From: Negativicoccus succinicivorans
GTDB lineage: Bacteria > Bacillota > Negativicutes > Veillonellales > Negativicoccaceae
DNA length: 55,331 nucleotides
Assembly: GCF_014207605.1 (NCBI RefSeq)
Contig: NZ_JACHHI010000004.1
Span: forward strand, 87,384 to 142,714
Direction: 5' to 3'
In this document: in pieces, positions 11,801 through 18,398 of the stretch
Layout of the letters: each line of letters starts with the position of its first letter
Position numbering within the stretch: position 1 is the first letter of the stretch
Position numbers and translations under genes: made by a program
The notes under the pieces: generated by a model
Seen by the model: only the letters and a program-made list of their open reading frames with translations
Database searches by the model: none
Told to the model about the DNA's origin: nothing

Positions 11801-12614
11801 CGGCATTGATGCCGGCGGTAAGACAATCGCCAATGTGGCTGACGGCAAAGCCGATACCGACGCGGTCAACGTAAGACAGCTCAATGCTATTGCGAACGCG
11901 GGCAATCAGAATCTGGCCATTCTCGGCGGCAAAGTGAGTGAACTGGACGGACGTGTGAACCGAGTCGGCGCGGGCGCGGCTGCGCTTGCCGCTCTCCATC
12001 CGCTGGACTTTGATCCGGATGACAAATGGGACTTCGCGGCCGGCTATGGCAACTACAGCGGCGCGAACGCCGTCGCGATCGGCGCGTACTACCGTCCGAA
12101 TGAAGACACCATGTTCAGCGTCGGCGGTTCGTTCGGCGGCGGAGAAAACATGGTGAACGCGGGCGTTTCCGTCAAACTCGGCCAGGGTAACAACGTCACG
12201 ACCTCCAAAATCGCTATGGCGAAAGAGATCAAAGATCTCCGCGCCGAAGTCGAAGTATTGCGACAGGCGATCGTCGGTGTCGGTCAGGGACAGGAACTCG
12301 ATCCGATGAAGATGAAACTCTTCCCGGACATCGAGAAAAACCACTGGGCCTATGAAGCGGTCGAAGAACTCGCGAAACAGGGATTGCTGGAAGGCTATCC
12401 GGACGGCACCTTCAGCGGTGATCGCATGATGACCCGCTATGAATTCGCGGAAGTCGTTTACCGCGCCATGCAAAAAGGCCTCAAAGTAAACGAAAAACTG
12501 ATTCAGGAATTTGAACCGGAACTGGAACGTTTCCGCATTGATGTCATCTCCCAAGACAAAGACGGAAATCCGGTCATCGAAAGAGTCCGTGTCAATCAGC
12601 AGAAAGCCAACTGA
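5850..12614 (+). CDS. Giant trimeric autotransporter adhesin with C-terminal SLH domain, 2254 aa
   Basis: Start: ATG 5850, behind GGGAGGGAAG, because it opens the ESPR (MNKIYKLIWSK); an upstream in-frame start at 5832 would add six residues that do not belong. A hydrophobic signal core lies at about 35-55. The passenger has several YadA-like head blocks separated by neck motifs near residues 510, 910, 1028, 1560 and 1991. A stalk of repeated IGKNTEA heptads lies at about 1724-1835 and the YadA anchor at about 2038-2111. After the anchor come a short helix and an SLH domain (about 2153-2213; LFPDIEKNHWAYEAVEELA, then YPDGTF). A tail of about 40 residues closes the protein. In Negativicutes SLH domains bind modified peptidoglycan, so this adhesin probably also tethers the outer membrane to the wall. 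Repeat-rich DNA makes its length likely to vary. Confidence 0.93.
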   Translation: MNKIYKLIWSKVKNCWVVTSEMAKGHGKNKSRVQNSLLAAFVTAALLAGGVTDVQALTQQEKEEVAQYLLDKIAHGGEIPGVDATRGSTNFPDAIAHRIFYYNDISNKIGEKLKKDGLTLRYFGVRPDYIEPSRDYLERYAKTDWTNVDNDGAFGAHSMALGYRAFSEAKHGVAIGRSALAGGSKRGENDYGGDGGVAIGNTAWALGDKAVSIGNDARAVHKGIAIGIQAEAGLDENDNTTDWSTSPGFTPKPGKSIQYDPKTKLPYVTSDLRDKMGAIAIGIDAKAHGNHSTAMGVGAKAKSRYAWSFGYSSEASGVGSIAFGSRATAKGTSAIAIGSGNYDQPNGGAQAYSEDTIAIGRGAKAGNEDDTATTYNTVAIGREARAYGKNSIALGGTANVGDIWQKQLADGGTAIGSSANAALENATAIGHNSIAYAKDAVTLGANTRADIDGGVALGSESNVGSYADSSYGKAGKVGYDPLGTDADGTSTWKATKAAVSVGNQQKDITRQIVNVAAGTDNTDAVNVAQLKTLGRKAWKDLAAAKDELGARIATNTTSITALSGKVRTNTQDIGRLKTDVSTNDTRIRYLYDNMPFMHYVSVNEGNTNKTTDNRKNDGAKAVGSIAIGVNAHSRGEDAVTLGYNSFSRGQSSVIIGETSTHMSSATKPIKDGQFEQSIIVGSQNEIYALEKDLGGREDTILGSKNEITESHGTFVRGVGNTVYDAYNDEVMTADEKKQLEGYLRKDEDAPESPIGLFEKERSHVTVDGDGNSVAGAIYTRVSGVSNDLSNTEGKSRLSYNIITGNRNKLTDSSHNLILGDNHELENVNGNIIIGSQKTKTKTEKSNVTILGNDANVSVEGGVALGTGSVASTAAGAFGYDPATDKASTTDNAKWKSGNGAVSVGNADATRQITNLAAGLADTDAVNVAQLKNSKTTVEAGDYVTVTQKTEDGKGTTYTVKGPKVAVAKDEKNLVVDDIMDGDKKVGYQLKLKKDLTGLTSVSSEAFKVGDKTYINSQGINANSNKITNVAAGAADGDAVNFKQLSDVKTKVEANEGNITTNKTNIGNLQKGFIVKDEGAGKANVTLGGDKEPEVTFKAKVDKTTDATEDGSSLTSTVDTSRNVTYTLNMKQLKQDLGITDGPDGVMSSWKLKVKDETTPQDIKNGNTVTFEAAGDGLTVERKDSTIKYTIKGSEIDLSGNTSITNLSNEIEKSKIHYFSVKSTATGAGSNYDNDGAKKDGGIAIGKQASATGTSDIAIGTEAQATGGWGVAIGQAAKAKASTAVAMAYAAEAKGANSLAIGIQSEAKTNDSTAYGRGAKALGDVALAVGALTKAEGNHSSVFGYEATTDSTAWNGTAIGRGAYIGKQAADGTTPNIGVSNNYYTPVDDDTAVEAGKETKNSTAVGFGAKSFGYQNTAVGAGAEAFDTNTVAVGVMSKAIGHYANALGKQARAEGENSTAIGHFARALGESSMALGDYAITSTMDGTGKVNHSVAFGSHARVATDNSLALGYNSLASIADDVDTEAYLSKEAFKKENGVVSVGNKAYTIGDETIAQNYRRITNVAGGADDNDAVNVLQLKALETKVTANADNITKGWVLKATSDKDEEKNGKTINNTDNEVTFDVEKDQGLTVKRTGANIQYGVNNAQLVKNINNGGEAVTNISANFSISGADTTAKKNLTLSNTSAPNIQFLGTTGETTVTVGGTDTAPTVKVGLDPKFKKQVTDNTENISKNAENIGKNTEAIGKNTEAIGKNTEAIGKNTENIGKNTEAIGKNTEAIGKNTEAIGKNTEAIGKNTEAIGKNTEAIGKNTKAIETNTENIGKNTKAIEKNTQDIAAKMTSWKLKAQGVAGEEEIKDGNGVTFDVETADNRKGLTVTREGSTIKYGIDGSKIDIKENETVKKLEKDIENSKTTVKAGDGEKNISVVKTDNKNEYTITLAKDLKDLNSVSAKTVNASEKITVGGDKVTINNEGLTIKDGPSVKKDGIDAGGKTIANVADGKADTDAVNVRQLNAIANAGNQNLAILGGKVSELDGRVNRVGAGAAALAALHPLDFDPDDKWDFAAGYGNYSGANAVAIGAYYRPNEDTMFSVGGSFGGGENMVNAGVSVKLGQGNNVTTSKIAMAKEIKDLRAEVEVLRQAIVGVGQGQELDPMKMKLFPDIEKNHWAYEAVEELAKQGLLEGYPDGTFSGDRMMTRYEFAEVVYRAMQKGLKVNEKLIQEFEPELERFRIDVISQDKDGNPVIERVRVNQQKAN
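11020..11355 (+). repeat. 21-bp tandem repeats encoding a heptad stalk
   Basis: About 15 consecutive 21-bp units within the adhesin gene encode the heptad GKNTEAI and variants. The central ten units are nearly identical, differing mainly by a silent C/T in the Thr codon. In-frame gain or loss of units would lengthen or shorten the coiled-coil stalk by one heptad each. Confidence 0.92.
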
Positions 12615-12647
12615 AACTTCATAAAACGGCACGACCGATGAACTAAG

Positions 12648-12679
12648 AAAAAGCCGAGGCGCTAAGCCTCGGCTTTTTT
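12648..12679 (+). terminator. Intrinsic terminator of the giant adhesin
   Basis: A 13-bp stem (12648-12660 with 12666-12678), 5-base loop and T6 run, 34 bases after the stop. Confidence 0.92.
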
Positions 12680-13188
12680 CATGCGTTATATTGGAACATA
12701 AACCGCAACAAATCTTGCTGATGTCTCTCAGATGAAAGAAATCACTCACGGCAAAAATTACGTCTTTTCGCGTCGGAAACGGCAGCGCGACGGAACGAGC
12801 AAGCATGAGCGAAACATAAAGATTTGATGAAAAAGGAGAAAATAATCAAAAAAAAATATAAGCGCGCGTGTCAAAAAAGTAAACTAGAGCAAGCGCGAAA
12901 ATGAAATTACATCGCAAAACGGATGAAAACCGTGGAAACAGGAGGAATAGTCAAGAACGAACATGTAACAATTAAAAAGCCCCGTGAATGAAATAATTTA
13001 CATGGAAACAAAGAAATAGAACGACTAAACGACAAGCAAATCCATGTAACTTGGCGAAAAAATTAGTCGGTGACAGAACTTTATTTAATTATAAATTGTG
13101 TTAAAATGAAGCGAAGCAACATTAATAGAAACAGTAAAGTATTTTGTTTTGATGGGGTATTTCGGTGTTAAGGAAAGGGAGAGTATGT
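12680..13188 (+). other. AT-rich intergenic region upstream of the fourth adhesin
   Basis: No gene is seen. An inverted pair TTACATGG (near 13001) / CCATGTAA (near 13042) may be a protein-binding site. A weak promoter candidate is GTGACA (13070-13075) with TAAATT (13092-13097). A purine-rich ribosome binding site (13171-13183) precedes the ATG at 13189. Confidence 0.4.
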
Positions 13189-15576
13189 ATGAACAAGATT
13201 TACAAACTGGTTTGGAGCAAAGTAAGGAACACCTGGGTGGTGGCTTCTGAAATTGCCAAGGGACACGGGAAAAGCTCTTCGCCGGAGGGAAACGGAAAAC
13301 TTCTGAAATCTTTAGTTCTCATGGCACTTCTCGGGTGCTTCGTGACAGCAGGTACGTCACCTGTTGCTGCGGAACTGACCTCGGACCAGAAGGCTGTCTA
13401 TGATGCTGTCCTGCAAAAACTGGAAACAGAAAAGAAAATAGTACACTATTTCTCGGTGAACAGTGGTGAACCTGCAAAACCTGCCGGGACCAACTGGAAT
13501 AATGACGGAGCGACAGGACAAGATGCGATCGCGATTGGTAAAAATGCCGTATCAGAAGGACAAGATACGATTGCGATTGGTAAAAATGCCGTATCAGAAA
13601 GACAAGGATCTACTGCCATAGGAAGTCAAGCGGAAGCATACCAGGACTATTCCACGGCTATAGGAAGTACAGCACTAGCAGGTGGGCACCATGCCACGGT
13701 ATTAGGATATGGAGCACAAACAGACTCGAACCGTTCCACGGCTATAGGAAGTACAGCAATAGCAGGTGGGCACTATTCCACGGCATTAGGATATGGAGCA
13801 CAAGCAGACTGGACCTATTCCACGGCATTAGGAAGTAATGCAGAAGCACAAGGGATATATTCCACGGCATTAGGAGGTATAGCCAAAGCACAAGGGCACT
13901 ATTCCACGGCATTAGGATATTTAGCACAAGCAGCAGCAAATAACAGTGTGGCAATTGGTAGAAGGTCAAAAGCCCTGGTAAATGGAAGCGTCGCTTTAGG
14001 CGCAGGCGCTGTGGCGGATACGAAAGCAGGCGCAGTCGGTTACATCGCGACAGGGGGCAGTGCGACCTTTGAAGAAGCTTTAGCAACGCTGGATAAAAAA
14101 GAAGACTACGATAAGTGGACAGCTACGATTAACGCATCAAAAGCGGAATATGATAACTTAACGAAGGCGTTTAAAGATGCTCCTAAAGGTAAAAAAGAGG
14201 AAGCGAAGCAAGCTCTTGAGAAATGGAAAACTGAACATACGGACTTCGTAGAAGCTTTGACGGCGAAGGAGAAACTCGAAGCGACATGGAAAGCAACCGA
14301 AGCGGCAGTCAGTGTAGGCGCGGACAGAGTAAATAAGGCAGGAAACAGAATTATCAAGAGCCGCCAGATTACCAATGTAGCCGCAGGTACAAAAGACACC
14401 GATGCGGTAAACGTGGCGCAGCTGAAGAGTCTTGCCACGGCGCCGATGAATTTCTACTTCGGCGGTTCTAAGGATAAGAACAATACCTACACGCCGGGGA
14501 AGACAAACTGGAGCATGCCGCTCAATGAATTCCGTATGGATTTCGGCGACGGTCTGAAAGCGGAACAAGTGACCGACCAAGACGGCAAGAAATACACTCT
14601 CGTCACGCTCAATAAAGACAGCTTGAAAGGTGACCCTGATTTCAAAGGCGACAAAGGTGAAAAAGGACCGCAAGGACCTAAGGGTGAAGACGGTGCAGTA
14701 GGACCGCAAGGACCTGACGGCAAGTCGGCTTATGAAGTTTGGAAAAATCACACCGAAGATGACGGCAGTCAACCGAACAAGGACAAATCGGAAAAAGACT
14801 TCCTTGATTCCTTGAAAGGTAAAGGCGGTACGGACTTTACGGTGACGGCGGACGGCCCGAAAGCGGACTCTAAGTTCAAAGTGGAAGCGGATCATGCACA
14901 ACTGAACATCGTCGGTGACAAGACGAATATCACCACGTCGATTGAAAAAGACAACACCGTAAAAGTGGCGTTGAACAAAGACATCAAGGTTGACTCCGTG
15001 GAAGTCGGCAGCAAAGACGGCAAGCCGGGCGTGAAGATTGACGGCGACGGCATCAACATGAACGGCAAAAAGATTGAAAACCTGGCACCGGGTACGGCGG
15101 CCAATGACGCGGCGACAGTCGGTCAGGTCAATGAAGTGCGGGATGAAAGCCGCGAAGGTGATGCGATGAACGCGGCGCTGGCAGCGCTCAAACCGCTCGA
15201 CTTCGACCCGTACAATCGCAGTCAGGTCATGGCCGGTGTATCGACCTACAAAGGCAAACAGGCGGTCGCAGTCGGCTTGGCGCACTACTCGAACGAAGAC
15301 ACGCTCGTACATGCGGGTATCGCTTACGGCGGCAGTTCGGATCTGATGGCGAACGCGGGCATCAGCTGGCGCTTCGGCAACAAGGACGATCGCGACGCGC
15401 GGGCGAAACGCGCGGAACGTTTGCCGCAGTATGCGGATGGTCCGATCAGCTCCGTTTATGTGATGCAGGATGAAATGGCGGCATTGCGAGCGGAAAATCA
15501 ATCGCTGAAGGAAGAAAATCAGGAAATCAAGCGGCAGGTGGAAATGCTCATGAAGCATGCCGGCTTGAATGCCTAA
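13189..15576 (+). CDS. Trimeric autotransporter adhesin with collagen-like segment, 795 aa
   Basis: Start ATG 13189 opens the ESPR (MNKIYKLVWSK) behind AGGAAAGGGAGAG; the in-frame TTG at 13165 would add eight foreign residues. A hydrophobic core lies at about 42-62. The YadA-like head (about 112-255) is built from ten 14-residue repeats, then a highly charged helical insert (about 290-370) and a neck near 392. A short Gly-X-Y run follows at about 482-511 (GPQGPKGEDGAVGPQGPDGK). Next comes the SAYEVWKN...FLDSLKG motif that often follows collagen-like repeats in bacterial and phage fibres. The YadA anchor (about 651-735) is more divergent than in the other three. The protein ends in a periplasmic-side coiled coil (LRAENQSLKEENQEIK). 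The ligand is unknown. Confidence 0.92.
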   Translation: MNKIYKLVWSKVRNTWVVASEIAKGHGKSSSPEGNGKLLKSLVLMALLGCFVTAGTSPVAAELTSDQKAVYDAVLQKLETEKKIVHYFSVNSGEPAKPAGTNWNNDGATGQDAIAIGKNAVSEGQDTIAIGKNAVSERQGSTAIGSQAEAYQDYSTAIGSTALAGGHHATVLGYGAQTDSNRSTAIGSTAIAGGHYSTALGYGAQADWTYSTALGSNAEAQGIYSTALGGIAKAQGHYSTALGYLAQAAANNSVAIGRRSKALVNGSVALGAGAVADTKAGAVGYIATGGSATFEEALATLDKKEDYDKWTATINASKAEYDNLTKAFKDAPKGKKEEAKQALEKWKTEHTDFVEALTAKEKLEATWKATEAAVSVGADRVNKAGNRIIKSRQITNVAAGTKDTDAVNVAQLKSLATAPMNFYFGGSKDKNNTYTPGKTNWSMPLNEFRMDFGDGLKAEQVTDQDGKKYTLVTLNKDSLKGDPDFKGDKGEKGPQGPKGEDGAVGPQGPDGKSAYEVWKNHTEDDGSQPNKDKSEKDFLDSLKGKGGTDFTVTADGPKADSKFKVEADHAQLNIVGDKTNITTSIEKDNTVKVALNKDIKVDSVEVGSKDGKPGVKIDGDGINMNGKKIENLAPGTAANDAATVGQVNEVRDESREGDAMNAALAALKPLDFDPYNRSQVMAGVSTYKGKQAVAVGLAHYSNEDTLVHAGIAYGGSSDLMANAGISWRFGNKDDRDARAKRAERLPQYADGPISSVYVMQDEMAALRAENQSLKEENQEIKRQVEMLMKHAGLNA
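13525..13944 (+). repeat. Ten 42-bp tandem repeats encoding the YadA-like head
   Basis: Ten units of exactly 42 bp (14 codons) run from 13525. The last seven (13651-13944) share TCCACGGC near the unit start; the first two units are almost identical to each other. The in-frame period makes expansion or contraction of the head likely. Confidence 0.88.
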
Positions 15577-15640
15577 ACGATCAGCGATACAGGCAGCAAA
15601 ATAAAGAATCATCACCGGAAGAGTCATTCTTTCGAAACAG

Positions 15641-15672
15641 AAAAAGGTCACGGCATACGCCGTGACCTTTTT
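15641..15672 (+). terminator. Intrinsic terminator of the fourth adhesin
   Basis: A 14-bp stem (15641-15654 / 15659-15672) with loop ATAC; the descending arm ends in T5. Its sequence and surroundings resemble the terminator at 5276-5313. Confidence 0.9.
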
Positions 15673-16107
15673 CGCATGGGAAAAACCTATCGGCCCGCGA
15701 CGTATTGACGGGGGATCGGTCGGCAACGCGTGTGAAAAAGGTGAATGACGTCGGAAAACGGATAGCATGAAAATAAAAAAGAAAACATGATGACGATGCA
15801 TCGTATCTATTTGCTTTCGTCTGTCAGCGGTCGTGTCCGAAGCAATCAATACGAGTGGAAATCGATAAAACAAAAATAAAAGCGACAAAAACAGCATTTT
15901 GATTTACATGCGATTAAAAAGCAAGGCGGAAGAGGCGGATCGTTATGGAGTTTATTTTATTGAAAGATTTTTCGCATAGGGCAAAATCCTCGCGGTATCG
16001 AAGAAAGAACGAGTGGAATTGCTTTTCCATGCTCAAAAGTACCCGCACGCGCGCGCTAACGTGTATAATAAATGGAAAGTGATTAAATCAGATGACGGAG
16101 GCAAGGG
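15673..16107 (+). other. Intergenic region before the folate operon
   Basis: About 435 bases without a recognisable gene. A TATAAT (16064-16069) preceded by TG is a possible -10 box of the fol operon; no good -35 is visible. GGAG (16097-16100) before ATG 16108 is the folE ribosome binding site. Confidence 0.45.
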
Positions 16108-16698
16108 ATGAATGAAAAGGCGGCGCGAGCGTATCGCGCGTTTTTGGAAGCGTACGGGTTGGATCTGCAAGCGCTCGGAATGGAAAAAACGCCGGCGCGG
16201 GTAGCGGAACTGTATGAGGTGTTGTTATCCGGTGTCGGGCGAGGAACCAAAGAGATTTGGGGCGAAGTTTTCGCGTCGGACTACCACGGACTTTTGACGG
16301 TGACGGGTTTGCGTTTTCATTCGCTTTGCGAGCATCATATGCTGCCGTTTTTCGGAACGGCGGATATTATTTACGACCCGCGCGACGGTATGGTGGCGGG
16401 CCTTTCCAAAATGGAAAAATTGGTGCAGATGTTGTCGCGTCGTCCGCAGTTGCAGGAACGGTTGACGGAAGAAATCGCCCGCGCGGTGATGGACGATCTG
16501 CGCGCGCGGGGCGTATTTGTCCGCGTTAGCGCGGCGCATTTATGCATGACGATGAAGGGCGACAGTTCGCCCGATACGAAGATTACCACCGTGCGCGGCT
16601 TGGGCACATTGGCGCCGGGCGGTCAGAATGAAGCGCGCGTTTTAGCGCTTTTGGGAGGAATAGATGGCGGAACAACGGACGTATGTACTGAAGAATAA
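16108..16698 (+). CDS. folE: GTP cyclohydrolase I
   Basis: Catalyses GTP to 7,8-dihydroneopterin triphosphate, the first step of folate synthesis, in the cytoplasm. 196 aa, typical for the family. The zinc ligands are visible as C74 and H77 (in LCEHHMLPF) and C146 (in AAHLCMTMKG). A GLSKMEKLV segment and the QLQERLTEEIA helix are also typical. It is the first gene of folE-folP-folB-folK; its last 35 bases overlap folP, which argues for translational coupling. The last 20 residues are not conserved in the family. Confidence 0.96.
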   Translation: MNEKAARAYRAFLEAYGLDLQALGMEKTPARVAELYEVLLSGVGRGTKEIWGEVFASDYHGLLTVTGLRFHSLCEHHMLPFFGTADIIYDPRDGMVAGLSKMEKLVQMLSRRPQLQERLTEEIARAVMDDLRARGVFVRVSAAHLCMTMKGDSSPDTKITTVRGLGTLAPGGQNEARVLALLGGIDGGTTDVCTEE

Positions 16699-17515
16699 TC
16701 GCAGCTGGACGCTCGGCGACGCGACACAGGTAATGGGTATCTTGAATTTGACGCCGGATTCATTTTCCGACGGCGGACAATGGTTCGACGTGGAGCGGGC
16801 GTTGGCGCATGTGACGGAAATGGAAGAAGCGGGCGCGGATCTGATCGACATCGGCGGCGAATCATCGCACCCGGGTTTCGTGCCGGTAGGCGCGGACGAA
16901 GAGATCGCGCGTTTGGAGCCGTTTCTCGCACCGGTGTTGGCATGCGCGACGGTGCCGACGTCGATTGACACGTTCAAGGCGAAAACGGCGGATTGGGCGC
17001 TGCGTCAAGGCGTGGATATGATCAATGATATTTGGGGACTGCAGTACGATCCGGAAATGGCGGCGGTGGCGGCGTACCACCAGTGTCCGGTGATCGTGAT
17101 GCATAACCAAGACGGCACGGACTATGAAGGCGATATTCTGGACGCGATGACGGCATTTTTTGAACATTCTCTGAGCCTCGCGCAAAACGCGGGCGTAAAA
17201 GAAGAAAATATGATTCTCGATCCGGGCATCGGGTTCGGCAAGACGGCGCTCCAAAATATGGAAGTGTTGCGCCGTTTACCGGAACTGATTGAACGGTTGC
17301 CGTATCCGTGGCTTTTGGGCACGAGCCGCAAAGGCTTCATCGGTCAGGCGCTGGATTTGCCGGTGACGGAACGGATGGAAGGCACGGCGGCGACCTGCCT
17401 TTACGGACAAATGGCGGGGTGCAAGATTTTGCGCGTGCATGATGTGTTGCCGATCGTGCGCATGACGAAGATGATGGACATGATTATAGGGAAGCGACCG
17501 TATGGATCAAATTGA
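16664..17515 (+). CDS. folP: Dihydropteroate synthase
   Basis: Joins 6-hydroxymethyl-dihydropterin pyrophosphate to p-aminobenzoate to give dihydropteroate; the classical sulfonamide target. 283 aa with the family signatures: MGILNLTPDSFSDGG near residue 24, DIGGESSHPG near 62, NDIWG near 121, DPGIGFGK near 186 and GTSRKGF near 220. The start at 16664 follows GGGAGGA and lies inside the end of folE. The stop region overlaps folB by 14 bases. Confidence 0.97.
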   Translation: MAEQRTYVLKNNRSWTLGDATQVMGILNLTPDSFSDGGQWFDVERALAHVTEMEEAGADLIDIGGESSHPGFVPVGADEEIARLEPFLAPVLACATVPTSIDTFKAKTADWALRQGVDMINDIWGLQYDPEMAAVAAYHQCPVIVMHNQDGTDYEGDILDAMTAFFEHSLSLAQNAGVKEENMILDPGIGFGKTALQNMEVLRRLPELIERLPYPWLLGTSRKGFIGQALDLPVTERMEGTAATCLYGQMAGCKILRVHDVLPIVRMTKMMDMIIGKRPYGSN

Positions 17516-17861
17516 AATGAAAGGCATCGCGGCATTCGGCTACCACGGCGTGTTGCCGCAGGAACGGGAGCTCGGCCAGCGTTTTTATGCCGATATTACG
17601 CTCGAAACGGATATGACGGCGATCGGACGGAGCGACGAGATCGCGGACGGCGTGAATTACGCGGAAGTGTATCAGACGGCGCAAAAGATTTTGATGGGCG
17701 CGCCGGTCAACACTTTGGAAGCGCTGGTGACGAACATCAACGCGGCGATTTTGCGCGCGTACCCATTGGTCAGCGCGGTCACAACGACGGTGTACAAGCC
17801 GTCGGCGCCGGTGCCGGGACCGCTGACGCATGTGGCGGTGACGCGGCGGGAGGAACGATGA
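17502..17861 (+). CDS. folB: Dihydroneopterin aldolase
   Basis: Converts 7,8-dihydroneopterin to 6-hydroxymethyl-7,8-dihydropterin plus glycolaldehyde. 119 aa, normal length. The N-terminal IEMKGIAAFGYHGVLPQE and the DGVNYAEVYQ segment are typical of FolB; the first carries the conserved Tyr/His pair and the Glu near residue 22. It overlaps folP upstream (14 bases) and folK downstream (ATGA overlap), so all four enzymes are probably made from one message. The phosphatase that removes the triphosphate from the FolE product is not in the cluster. Confidence 0.95.
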   Translation: MDQIEMKGIAAFGYHGVLPQERELGQRFYADITLETDMTAIGRSDEIADGVNYAEVYQTAQKILMGAPVNTLEALVTNINAAILRAYPLVSAVTTTVYKPSAPVPGPLTHVAVTRREER

Positions 17862-18340
17862 GTCGCTACTATGTCGCGCTCGGTTCCAATATGGGGGATC
17901 GTCTGGCATATTTGCGCGCGGCGTTGCGCGAACTGAAGGAAAGCGGCGCGACGGTGGTACGCGCCTCGGCGGTCTACGAAACGCCGCCCTGGGGCAAGAC
18001 GGATCAACCAGCGTTTTTGAATGCGGTGGCGTTGGTGGAGAGCGATCTCGAGCCGGCGGATTTTTTGGCGTTGTTGCAGACGATTGAAGCGGCTAACGAG
18101 CGCACACGCGAGGTGCATTGGGGCCCGCGCACGTTGGATTTGGATATTATTTACGCCGAGGGCGTGCAATGTGATTCGGCGTATTTGACTTTGCCTCATC
18201 CTTATTTTTGGGAGCGCGCTTTCGTGCTGGTGCCGCTGCGCGATGTGGCGGCGGATTTCAGCTATCGGGGCGAAACGATCGCGCACCGTATCGCGGCGCT
18301 GCCCGATGCGGCGGCGATACGCGAAGTGGCGACCTTGTGA
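17858..18340 (+). CDS. folK: 6-hydroxymethyl-7,8-dihydropterin pyrophosphokinase
   Basis: Transfers pyrophosphate from ATP to 6-hydroxymethyl-dihydropterin, giving the FolP substrate. 160 aa, a usual length. Signatures: YVALGSNMGDR at the start, an ERTREVHWGPRTLDLDI block carrying the metal-binding Asp pair, and LPHPYFWERAFVL. It starts in a 4-base ATGA overlap with folB. It is the last gene of the fol operon; a terminator hairpin follows at 18372. Confidence 0.96.
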   Translation: MSRYYVALGSNMGDRLAYLRAALRELKESGATVVRASAVYETPPWGKTDQPAFLNAVALVESDLEPADFLALLQTIEAANERTREVHWGPRTLDLDIIYAEGVQCDSAYLTLPHPYFWERAFVLVPLRDVAADFSYRGETIAHRIAALPDAAAIREVATL

Positions 18341-18342
18341 TG

Positions 18343-18351
18343 TGGTATAAT
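18343..18351 (+). promoter_or_regulatory. Possible extended -10 promoter before mfd
   Basis: TGGTATAAT just after the folK stop; no -35 match is visible. A transcript from it would meet the hairpin at 18372 within about 15 bases. Confidence 0.4.
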
Positions 18352-18371
18352 AAACTTAATTTGAATACCTC

Positions 18372-18396
18372 GGCTTCGCGTGGCGAAGCCCTTTTT
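18372..18396 (+). terminator. Terminator between folK and mfd
   Basis: 8-bp stem GGCTTCGC / GCGAAGCC with a GTG loop, then CTTTTT. It ends only about three bases before the annotated mfd start, so it may act on the fol message or as a leader attenuator of mfd. Confidence 0.75.
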
Positions 18397-18398
18397 GC

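Noticed and set aside
10992-12806. 604-codon minus-strand open frame across the giant adhesin (and a similar 579-codon one at 14158-15897)
   Set aside because: Both are antisense to well-supported adhesin genes; stop codons are rare there because of repetitive codon usage, and the translations show no recognisable domain.
15945-16082. 45-codon open frame before folE
   Set aside because: Has a passable ribosome binding site but an unlikely amino-acid make-up and overlaps the probable fol -10 box; not supported.
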